This document shows, one piece after another, positions 6,567-12,538 of a stretch of 15,305 bases of DNA (position 1 is the first letter of the stretch; the number at the start of each line of letters is the position of its first letter). Source of the stretch: an uncultured Spongiibacteraceae bacterium (GTDB taxonomy: Bacteria > Pseudomonadota > Gammaproteobacteria > Pseudomonadales > Dasaniaceae); NCBI GenBank assembly GCA_937969395.1, contig CALBVI010000189.1:1-15305 (forward strand), given 5' to 3'. The translations under genes were made by a program, and so were the position numbers. The notes beneath the pieces are model-generated. The model saw only the letters and a list, made by a program, of their open reading frames with translations. It was not told the origin of the DNA and did not search any database.

Positions 6567-8114
6567 ATGAACTGGTCGTCTATATCGCTTAAATGGAAAA
6601 TCATGCTAGGTATTGTGTTTGCCTGTACATTGTCGGTAATCCTAGCTAGTGGTATCTATGTGTATGTTGAATCGAGCCGATTGAAAGAGGCGATGGGCCG
6701 TGAAATGGATACGCTTTCTTCAGTTGTGGCGAATAATACTTTGGGAGCTTTGGCTTTTGAAGATGTTGATTCTGCTACAGAGGTATTAAATAGCTTGAAG
6801 GCAAATACACATATTATTGGAGCCGTTATATACAGTGCTTCAGGCGATGTATTTGCTACCTACGATCGCTCTGGTAGTGCGGGCAGATTACCTAGTGGTT
6901 TTCCAGGCTCAGCCCCTACCACTGGACAGGTTTTTACTGATGATTTCTTAGGTCTAAGCAGAGAGATAAGTAGCGATGGTACGTCAATAGGCGATATATA
7001 CATTCGCATCGACTTGTTGGAAATGCAGGAAGTTGAATCTAAGTTCTTGACTGTTGCGTCCATTGTCGTTGTGTTATCGATTGTGTTCGCTGTGCTGTTG
7101 TCGCTGATTATTGTTCGCTCAGTGGTTAAACCGATCAATCATGTTGTGATGGCCTTGCGTGATATTTCAGAAGGTGAGGGTGATCTTACCCAGCGCTTAG
7201 AAGTTAATAGTGATGATGAAATTGGTGAGTTGGCTATTTGTTTTAATAGTTTTGTCGAGCGCATACATGAAGTTGTCATCAAATTCAGAGATATGTCTGA
7301 ACAGTTAGCCTCTGCAGCAACTGATATGTCAGCTACTACCGTACAGACCAGTCGTGGAGTAGAAGATCAGCAAGCAGAGATAGATCAGGTTGTATCCGCT
7401 GTCACGCAAATGGCAGGTACCGTACAAGAAGTGACTCGCAATATTGCATCTGCAGCACAAGATACCGAATTGGCAGATCAGCAGGCAGTTAGTGGGCGCG
7501 CCATTGTAGAGCAAACTATGGACTCTATTGCCGGCTTAGCCAGTGATATAGAGCGAGCAGCGGAAGTGATCACTGAGTTACGCCAGGAGAGCCAGAACAT
7601 TGGTGCGGTTTTAGAGGTGATTGGCGGTATTGCTGAGCAGACTAATCTGTTGGCGTTAAATGCTGCGATTGAGGCTGCTAGAGCTGGTGAGCAAGGTCGT
7701 GGTTTTGCGGTTGTTGCGGATGAGGTCAGAACTTTAGCAAGCCGTACACAAACGTCTACACAAGAAATTCAGCATATGATTGATCGGCTACAGGCGGGTG
7801 CAAATGAAGCAGTAACCGCAATGGATAAAGGTCGTCAGCAGGCTTCAATCAGTGTTGAAAGTGCAACTAATGCACGTGACTCCTTACAGGATATTACCTC
7901 TTCGGTAAAAGTTATCAGAGATATGACATTGCAAATTGCTTCTGCATCAGAAGAGCAAAGTGCGGTAACTGATGAGATTAATAAAAGTGTGGTGAATATT
8001 TCTGAAGTGGCTGGTCAGACATCTGAGGGCGCGAGAACCATTACTGCAAGCAGTGGTGAACTTGCCGGTCTTTCTGATGAGTTAAACGGATTGATTAATC
8101 AATTTAAATTGTAA
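6567..8114 (+). CDS. Methyl-accepting chemotaxis protein with CHASE8-like sensor
   Basis: The 515-residue transmembrane receptor has a first membrane segment at about residues 11-33, a periplasmic sensor domain at about 35-160 and a second membrane segment at about 163-184. A HAMP domain (about 186-240, starting Lys188-Pro) and the long cytoplasmic coiled-coil signalling domain (about 245-515) follow. The hairpin tip is intact and typical, with Glu357-[17 protein letters not shown]. The sensor resembles CHASE8: an [10 protein letters not shown] start, then helix and beta segments ending in Ile-Gly-Asp-Ile-Tyr-Ile-Arg. The receptor would pass its signal to CheA/CheW; the ligand is unknown. There is no C-terminal pentapeptide for CheR tethering. 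AAGGTG supports the start, and a strong bidirectional terminator follows. Confidence 0.95.
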   Translation: MNWSSISLKWKIMLGIVFACTLSVILASGIYVYVESSRLKEAMGREMDTLSSVVANNTLGALAFEDVDSATEVLNSLKANTHIIGAVIYSASGDVFATYDRSGSAGRLPSGFPGSAPTTGQVFTDDFLGLSREISSDGTSIGDIYIRIDLLEMQEVESKFLTVASIVVVLSIVFAVLLSLIIVRSVVKPINHVVMALRDISEGEGDLTQRLEVNSDDEIGELAICFNSFVERIHEVVIKFRDMSEQLASAATDMSATTVQTSRGVEDQQAEIDQVVSAVTQMAGTVQEVTRNIASAAQDTELADQQAVSGRAIVEQTMDSIAGLASDIERAAEVITELRQESQNIGAVLEVIGGIAEQTNLLALNAAIEAARAGEQGRGFAVVADEVRTLASRTQTSTQEIQHMIDRLQAGANEAVTAMDKGRQQASISVESATNARDSLQDITSSVKVIRDMTLQIASASEEQSAVTDEINKSVVNISEVAGQTSEGARTITASSGELAGLSDELNGLINQFKL

Positions 8115-8141
8115 TTTCGGTTGTTGCTATAGCCGTTGAAT

Positions 8142-8186
8142 AAAAATGCTTGGCGTTCACATCGATGTGGCGCCAAGCATTTTTTT
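8142..8186. terminator. Strong bidirectional terminator
   Basis: A perfect 14-bp stem, AAAAATGCTTGGCG (8142-8155) and CGCCAAGCATTTTT (8171-8184), has an A-run on one side and a T-run on the other, so it can stop transcription from both the chemoreceptor and the convergent Spy-like gene. The loop itself holds a 12-bp palindrome (8158-8169) that can extend the stem. Confidence 0.93.
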
Positions 8187-8187
8187 A

Positions 8188-8649
8188 TCAAACATCATAT
8201 ATTGTATATTCGTTAGTATTGCTAACAAATTTATTCTCATTAAGTTTGTGTAACTTCTCTAGCTGTTCTTGATTTAAAATATTTTCTATTTGTAAGTGTA
8301 TTCTCGCTTCCTGCTTCAGATTCGCTCGATCTATCGATGTTAACCTTTTAGTAATATGTTCTTGCTGGGATAATAATGCAGCAAAATTTTCTTCGTGCGT
8401 GTTGTTATGGCTCGTCATAGATGGCTTGTATTTTTTAAGTGAGCCGTTATTTTTGTGCTTTGTAGATTCTTGTAAAATAGCCATTTCTTCTATTTGCTGA
8501 TCACTTAAATTTACTACATCTCCGATCATTGTCGCGAGGATAGTGTTATTCAATGTTTGCGCGTTGATATCCAATACCTCTTCGCTAAAAGCTAAACTAG
8601 CGCTGCTTAAGCAGATTGAAAGTGTAATGTTTGCGATTAAATTTTTCAT
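8188..8649 (-). CDS. Secreted Spy/CpxP-like periplasmic protein 2
   Basis: The product (153 aa from the ATG at 8649) has a signal peptide of about 20-22 residues ending near Ala-Ser-Leu-Ala-Phe-Ser. The mature protein is helical and charged, with LTxxQ-like motifs near both ends: Leu-Ser-Asp-Gln-Gln at about residue 48 and Leu-Asn-Gln-Glu-Gln at about residue 125. A low-complexity Lys/Asn/His segment separates the first helix from the rest. It shares this layout with the two other Spy-like products but little sequence. I prefer ATG 8649 over ATG 8655 because GAGGG lies only 2 bases before the upstream ATG but 8 before this one. Its promoter carries three GTAAA half-sites (8737-8761). It could be a chaperone or a CpxA modulator, which sequence alone cannot decide. 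Confidence 0.65.
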   Translation of the reverse strand: MKNLIANITLSICLSSASLAFSEEVLDINAQTLNNTILATMIGDVVNLSDQQIEEMAILQESTKHKNNGSLKKYKPSMTSHNNTHEENFAALLSQQEHITKRLTSIDRANLKQEARIHLQIENILNQEQLEKLHKLNENKFVSNTNEYTIYDV

Positions 8650-8697
8650 GGTCATAACCCTCGGTTATTTGCTTTCGTTGTTGTTTTCAGTAAGTTC

Positions 8698-8761
8698 AGT
8701 ATGCAACAAAGGTTTGATAAGTAGGGTTAAGGGTACGTAAAGCTAAGTAAAGTTAAGTAAA
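8698..8761 (-). promoter_or_regulatory. CpxR-box promoter of Spy-like gene 2, three half-sites
   Basis: GTAAA occurs at 8737-8741, 8747-8751 and 8757-8761, each 10 bp apart, giving two overlapping CpxR boxes. The 14-mer AAGTAGGGTTAAGG is at 8719-8732, followed after 15 bp by AGTATG (8698-8703), which reads CATACT on the minus strand as the -10. The predicted start is near 8691, about 40 nt before the gene. Confidence 0.82.
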
Positions 8762-8869
8762 ATGGCTTTAGGGTTTGCCTGGCTGTTTTAACTTGATGTC
8801 TGACGAGTAGGCTTGCAAATAAGAGCGGGGTTCGCAGTGTGAGGGGTTTATTTGACGTTTTGGTAGTAA

Positions 8870-8888
8870 CACCCCGTTCCTTGGGGTG
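8870..8888 (-). terminator. GC-rich hairpin downstream of the DUF6152 gene
   Basis: CACCCC (8870-8875) and GGGGTG (8883-8888) form a perfect 6-bp stem with a 7-nt loop, 55 bp after the stop of the DUF6152 gene on the minus strand. No T-run follows, so termination here is uncertain. Confidence 0.3.
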
Positions 8889-8943
8889 GGAGTACTGTTG
8901 AAGCTATGTGCGCTGTGAGGCTAAATGAAAGCTGAGAATAAAT

Positions 8944-9381
8944 TTAATGCCGCTTTACTGTTGTCTCTGGAATATTCTCGCGCGCTTTTCTTTGCCTAAC
9001 GGCTTCTAAAATAACGGTTTTTCCGCGCTCTGTTGTTATTGCGCTAAGAGCCATTTCATCGTCTCCGTTTCTGGCGGGCCAGCCTTCAATCGTCACTGTC
9101 TCGCCTACTGCAGCAACATCACGAGGATTTTCGAATTGATCCCAGCGTTTAGGGTTCATGCCTTCTATTTTCCAGGTTTCTTCGCTGCCATCTTCGTTGT
9201 TTACTTTAAGTACTAATTGAATATGGGGATTACTAAAAGCGAACTTAGTTAAGGTGCCGGTACGTTCAATTTTGTTATCGATATCATAAATAGAAAATGA
9301 GTGATGAGCGTATGCTGCTGTTGAATAAGCAATTGAATAGATGATCAATGCCGATGGCAATAATAGATGTTTTAGTTTCAT
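8944..9381 (-). CDS. Secreted DUF6152 family protein
   Basis: The 145-residue product has a signal peptide (about residues 1-25) cleaved near Ala-Tyr-Ala, leaving a mature N-terminus that starts His-His-Ser-Phe. That feature, a Gly-Thr-Leu-x-x-Phe-x-x-Ser-Asn-Pro-His stretch, a Trp-x-Ile-Glu-Gly-Met segment and a Gly-Glu-Thr-Val-Thr-Ile-Glu-Gly-Trp-Pro-Ala-Arg-Asn-Gly strand are typical of DUF6152, a small periplasmic beta-barrel-like family of unknown function. The N-terminal His-His could bind metal, which is inference. I chose the ATG at 9381 because GGAGAGGAG lies just upstream and the signal peptide starts there. A longer frame to 9444 would add 21 residues without a signal and would run into a perfect palindrome. 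It lies between two Spy-like genes on the same strand, but no CpxR box precedes it. Confidence 0.85.
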   Translation of the reverse strand: MKLKHLLLPSALIIYSIAYSTAAYAHHSFSIYDIDNKIERTGTLTKFAFSNPHIQLVLKVNNEDGSEETWKIEGMNPKRWDQFENPRDVAAVGETVTIEGWPARNGDDEMALSAITTERGKTVILEAVRQRKARENIPETTVKRH

Positions 9382-9437
9382 GCTCCTCTCCCAAGAAAAG
9401 TAACTATTTAGTGCTGATGAATATACGGCAGAAATTG

Positions 9438-9463
9438 AGAGCAAACTAGGATTAGTTTGCTCT
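9438..9463. repeat. Perfect palindrome upstream of the DUF6152 gene
   Basis: Arms of 11 bp (AGAGCAAACTA and its complement) are separated by GGAT. It lies 57 bp upstream of the DUF6152 start and 99 bp downstream of Spy-like gene 3, both on the minus strand. No T-run follows, so an operator, or an element of the transcript leader, is as likely as a terminator. Confidence 0.55.
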
Positions 9464-9561
9464 GTATAGTGCGATGTGGTGTTAATTATGAAGTATAGAA
9501 GAGTGGATGGTTAAGGGTTTGTCGTAGGTTGATATGGCCCCGGTACAAACCCCGTACAAAC

Positions 9562-10032
9562 TTAATCTTCAGTCTCTTCTTTAGAGGCGCGACGCTCGGC
9601 TCTTTCTTCACGTAATGTTCTTAGCTCTTCCTGTTGTTCGTAAGTTAGAACCGCATAGATTTGCTTTTTAACGTCTGCCATTTGAATTATCTGTTGTTTA
9701 ATTTTCTCAGATTGCTCATCGGCCATCGTTAATACATCTTGGTCATACGTGCTTGAACTAGGATCGAGATTTGTTGCCGCGTTATAGTTGTTGTTTCTTT
9801 TGGACTTTCGCTTAGATTTCGATTTATCTTTGGCTTCGCTGTCATCTCCTCTAACAGATTGAACAATGGTTTTGATTTGTTCTTTTTGCTCGTCAGTTAG
9901 ATCAAGTTTGCGAGTGAAGCTTTGGGCTGATTTGAATCCATCGTTATTGCGGCCGCCATGATCCTGAGCTAGAGTCAGTGTTGATGTTGCCAAGCATGCA
10001 GAAATCATTAGACCTGTGATTAATTTATTCAT
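9562..10032 (-). CDS. Secreted Spy/CpxP-like periplasmic protein 3
   Basis: The 156-residue product has a signal peptide (1-22, cleavage after Leu-Ala). This is the most Spy-like of the three: Leu-Thr-Asp-Glu-Gln at 45-49 and Leu-Thr-Tyr-Glu-Gln at 129-133, each followed by an amphipathic charged helix. The middle has a Lys/Ser/Arg-rich low-complexity stretch (about 69-81) that the E. coli proteins lack. The C-terminus is Arg/Glu-rich. Its position, divergent from cpxR across a shared CpxR box, mirrors cpxP next to cpxRA in enterobacteria, so it is the best candidate for a CpxP equivalent. A GAGG Shine-Dalgarno nine bases upstream supports the ATG at 10032. Direct repeats GTACAAAC (9543-9550 and 9554-9561) immediately follow the stop codon. 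Confidence 0.8.
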   Translation of the reverse strand: MNKLITGLMISACLATSTLTLAQDHGGRNNDGFKSAQSFTRKLDLTDEQKEQIKTIVQSVRGDDSEAKDKSKSKRKSKRNNNYNAATNLDPSSSTYDQDVLTMADEQSEKIKQQIIQMADVKKQIYAVLTYEQQEELRTLREERAERRASKEETED

Positions 10033-10096
10033 GATGTGTGCCTCAATGTGATTGGTGACATATGTTTAATTTCATCCCTTAGTCAGGATTGAGGTC

Positions 10097-10150
10097 AGTA
10101 TGGTCTAGCTCTTCGCAAAGTAGGGTTAAGGCGGTGTAAAGTTAGGTAAA
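10097..10150 (-). promoter_or_regulatory. CpxR-box promoter of Spy-like gene 3
   Basis: The box GTAAA-GTTAG-GTAAA is at 10136-10150, the 14-mer AAGTAGGGTTAAGG at 10118-10131, then 15 bp, then AGTATG (10097-10102), which is CATACT on the minus strand. The predicted start is near 10090, with a leader of about 58 nt. The box is shared with the divergent cpxR gene. Confidence 0.82.
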
Positions 10151-10181
10151 GAATAGAAAGTTAACCTCTAAACAGTTTAAT
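10136..10181 (+). promoter_or_regulatory. Candidate autoregulated cpxR promoter
   Basis: The same CpxR box (10136-10150) lies 40 bp upstream of the cpxR ATG. TTTAAT at 10176-10181 matches the -10 consensus at 5 of 6 positions, but no -35 is visible at the proper distance, as expected for an activator-dependent promoter. Transcription would begin near 10188, almost on the ATG at 10190. Confidence 0.45.
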
Positions 10182-10189
10182 CTTAGCTT

Positions 10190-10894
10190 ATGAAAAATGA
10201 AAAATACCGAATATTGCTCGTTGATGATGACCCGATGTTGTGTGAGTTGTTATCAGAATACCTACAAGAGGATGGCTTCGATGTAGCCAGCTTAAATAGT
10301 GGTGAGGAGGCCATAGCAACACTGTTATCTGATGAACAGTTCGATGCTGTTGTGCTGGATATTATGATGCCGGTGACCTCTGGTTTGGATGTCTTGCGTG
10401 AGGTTCGATCTAAGCGTGATATTCCAATATTGATGCTGACAGGGCGAGGTGATGATATTGATCGTATCCTTGGTCTCGAAATGGGTGCTGATGATTATTT
10501 AGGCAAACCCTGCAATCCCCGAGAGCTTGTCGCTCGAATTAGGGCGGTGTTAAGGCGCAGCCAGCAGCAAACGGAGACAGCTCCTGCAGCATCGACTGTG
10601 GATTTGCATGGTATTTGTTTGGATAGCGGTGCTCGTTCGGTAACAGTTAATGGTAAGTCCCTGGTGCTTACCAGTGCGGAATTTAATGCATTGAAACTGT
10701 TGATGAACTCTGCTGGGGAGACATTAACCAAGCAGGATATTACTGAGCAAGTATTGAACAGAAAGCTAGAAGCATACGACCGTAGTATGGATGTACATAT
10801 TAGTCGTATTCGTCAAAAACTGGCGGCTGAAGGTGTTAGTGATGTGATTAAATCAATACGTGGTGTTGGTTATCAGATGCTCACTGATAGTTAA
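10190..10894 (+). CDS. cpxR: CpxR-like response regulator (OmpR family)
   Basis: The 234-residue protein has a receiver domain (about 6-120) with acidic pocket Asp12-Asp13-Asp14, phospho-acceptor Asp57 (Asp-Ile-Met-Met-Pro), Thr84 and Lys106. The C-terminal OmpR-type winged helix (about 138-230) follows. The DNA-binding half reads Leu-Thr-Ser-Ala-Glu-Phe-Asn, then a Val-Leu-Asn-Arg-Lys-Leu-Glu-Ala-Tyr-Asp-Arg-Ser-Met-Asp-Val-His-Ile-Ser run very close to the CpxR family as I remember it. Lys106 is followed by Pro-Cys rather than the usual Pro-Phe. Four nearby CpxR boxes, including one upstream of this gene, support the name and suggest autoregulation. No Shine-Dalgarno precedes the ATG. The kinase gene follows after 28 bp. 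Confidence 0.88.
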   Translation: MKNEKYRILLVDDDPMLCELLSEYLQEDGFDVASLNSGEEAIATLLSDEQFDAVVLDIMMPVTSGLDVLREVRSKRDIPILMLTGRGDDIDRILGLEMGADDYLGKPCNPRELVARIRAVLRRSQQQTETAPAASTVDLHGICLDSGARSVTVNGKSLVLTSAEFNALKLLMNSAGETLTKQDITEQVLNRKLEAYDRSMDVHISRIRQKLAAEGVSDVIKSIRGVGYQMLTDS

Positions 10895-10922
10895 GGTGTT
10901 ATTAAAGAGGTGTCGTTAGATA

Positions 10923-12269
10923 GTGGCTTTTTTCCCCGGGTTTTATAAACAGGCAGGTAGCGCCGTTGGTTTTAGGCGCTTATTTTGGCGTATTTTTATC
11001 GCGTTTTGGTTAGGCGACTTAGCCATTATGTTTGCGACCGGCTATACCTTGATTCATAATTTTGAATCGAGCCAGTTTAGTAGTCGATACAAAACGGATA
11101 TGGAACGGCAGGCAAATGAGCTTATTAAGTTCTATGAAGGTGGCGAGTCATTAAAGTCGCATAAAGATGTAGAAAAGCTGATACGAGGCCAAGATAGAAG
11201 CGATAATCGTGGCGGCCGTTTACAGTCGATGATTATTATTGATTCAAGTCAGCAGCAAATTTTTCGTTATCGCTTAAACCTCAATGATAAAGCAACTTTT
11301 CTTGAGCTGACTGTTGTAAGTGAGTCCGGAGACTCCTATCAAGTACTTGCTCAAAACCCAGTCATTCCTCGATTTTTTAAGCAGGCTTTGAATCGGTTTC
11401 AGACTTATCAGTTTGTTATTATTTTAATCAGTGCTGCCGTTGTCAGTGCTCTATTAAGCTGGACGATTGTTCGCCCGTTGAAGCAGCTAGGGTCCTATAG
11501 CCGTAGTTATGCCAGTGATCAAAGTGTCGAGGCAATGCCAGACAAACTGCTAAATCGTGGTGATGAGTTGGGCGATTTGGCGACAGATATCGAATTCATG
11601 GTTAATCAAACCGATAAAACCATGAATGCGCAGCAGCAATTATTACACGATGTATCCCATGAGCTAAGAGCGCCGTTAGCCCGCTTGCAAGCCTCTGCGG
11701 CGCTAATAGAGAAAAAGATACCTGATAATAGTTATACCGACCGAATTCATAACGAGTGTGGCCGTATTGATCAATTGATACAGCAAATTCTTAACTTTTC
11801 TAAATTAGATAAACAGCGTGAAGAAAAAGAACAATTTGATTTGGTGAGTTTAAGCCGCGCATTGATTGACAATATACAGTTTGAATATCCGCAAAGAACG
11901 ATTTCTTGGCAGTGTAATGAACGGTCATTGCTTATCAATGGTTTTCCTGAATCCTTGTCGCAGGCGATAGAAAATATTATTCGCAATGCTTGTAAGTATT
12001 CTCCTGAAGATAGCGATATTGATTTTTCTATTGTTTCGGCGGGCAATAAAGTCATTGTTAATATTCGAGATCGTGGCGAGGGAGTGTCAGAAGGAGAATT
12101 GATGAAATTGCAGCAGCCTTTCTATCGGGCAGGTAATAAAATGCACACGCAAGGTTTTGGTCTGGGTTTGAGTATCGCGCAACGAGCGATTCAAAAACAT
12201 AGCGGTGAATTAAAAATCAATAACCATGCTGATGGCGGATTGATAGTAACCATTGAGCTGCCTTCATAG
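10923..12269 (+). CDS. cpxA: CpxA-like sensor histidine kinase
   Basis: The 448-residue inner-membrane kinase has a basic, hydrophobic N-terminus with a first membrane segment at about 22-45, a periplasmic sensor region of about 115 residues, a second membrane segment at about 160-182 and HAMP (about 183-235). The dimerisation domain has phospho-acceptor His246 in His-Asp-Val-Ser-His-Glu-Leu-Arg-Ala-Pro-Leu-Ala-Arg-Leu. The ATPase domain has an N box (Glu-Asn-Ile-Ile-Arg-Asn-Ala), a G1 box (Asp-Arg-Gly-Glu-Gly) and a G2 box (Gly-Phe-Gly-Leu-Gly-Leu-Ser). The H-box wording matches CpxA. It would phosphorylate the adjacent regulator in response to envelope stress. The start is a GTG at 10923 with AAGAGGTG about 11 bases upstream. 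The sensor region does not visibly match E. coli CpxA, so the signal may differ. Confidence 0.87.
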   Translation: MAFFPGFYKQAGSAVGFRRLFWRIFIAFWLGDLAIMFATGYTLIHNFESSQFSSRYKTDMERQANELIKFYEGGESLKSHKDVEKLIRGQDRSDNRGGRLQSMIIIDSSQQQIFRYRLNLNDKATFLELTVVSESGDSYQVLAQNPVIPRFFKQALNRFQTYQFVIILISAAVVSALLSWTIVRPLKQLGSYSRSYASDQSVEAMPDKLLNRGDELGDLATDIEFMVNQTDKTMNAQQQLLHDVSHELRAPLARLQASAALIEKKIPDNSYTDRIHNECGRIDQLIQQILNFSKLDKQREEKEQFDLVSLSRALIDNIQFEYPQRTISWQCNERSLLINGFPESLSQAIENIIRNACKYSPEDSDIDFSIVSAGNKVIVNIRDRGEGVSEGELMKLQQPFYRAGNKMHTQGFGLGLSIAQRAIQKHSGELKINNHADGGLIVTIELPS

Positions 12270-12281
12270 CGCAATTTATAA

Positions 12282-12327
12282 AGCTAAGCCGTAAAATAAA
12301 TCGATTAAATAATCAGCTGGCTTAGCT
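12282..12327 (+). terminator. Weak hairpin after cpxA
   Basis: A perfect 9-bp stem, AGCTAAGCC (12282-12290) with GGCTTAGCT (12319-12327), starts 12 bp after the cpxA stop. The 28-nt loop is AT-rich and no proper T-run follows, so it may be a weak terminator or a 3'-end stabiliser. Confidence 0.4.
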
Positions 12328-12388
12328 AACGAAATTATATTTTCTCGCTCGTAAATAAATCATCTTGTGTCGAATTTACACTGCTTTT

Positions 12389-12451
12389 GTAAAGTTGTGT
12401 AAAAATGCGAGAGAAATCATATTGAGTGTTATAGGATGCCCGTCCTATAAA
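12389..12451 (+). promoter_or_regulatory. CpxR box and sigma-70 promoter of macAB
   Basis: The CpxR box GTAAA-GTTGT-GTAAA is at 12389-12403. It is followed by a -35 TTGAGT (12422-12427), an 18-bp spacer and a -10 TATAAA (12446-12451). Transcription would start near 12458, about 80 nt before macA. The box would be centred near -62. An inverted TTTAC at 12375-12379 may add a half-site. Confidence 0.72.
12429..12450. repeat. Inverted repeat inside the macA promoter
   Basis: TTATAGGA (12429-12436) and TCCTATAA (12443-12450) are perfect 8-bp arms with a 6-bp centre. They lie between the -35 and the -10 and overlap the -10. A protein bound here would block RNA polymerase, so it is a candidate operator for a repressor other than CpxR. 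Confidence 0.6.
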
Positions 12452-12538
12452 TACCAAATCAAAATTCAGTAGACTCATAAGTACTTGTTTACTGTGTAAA
12501 TTTTATGATCATTATTTAAGTTTGGATGACTAAACATT

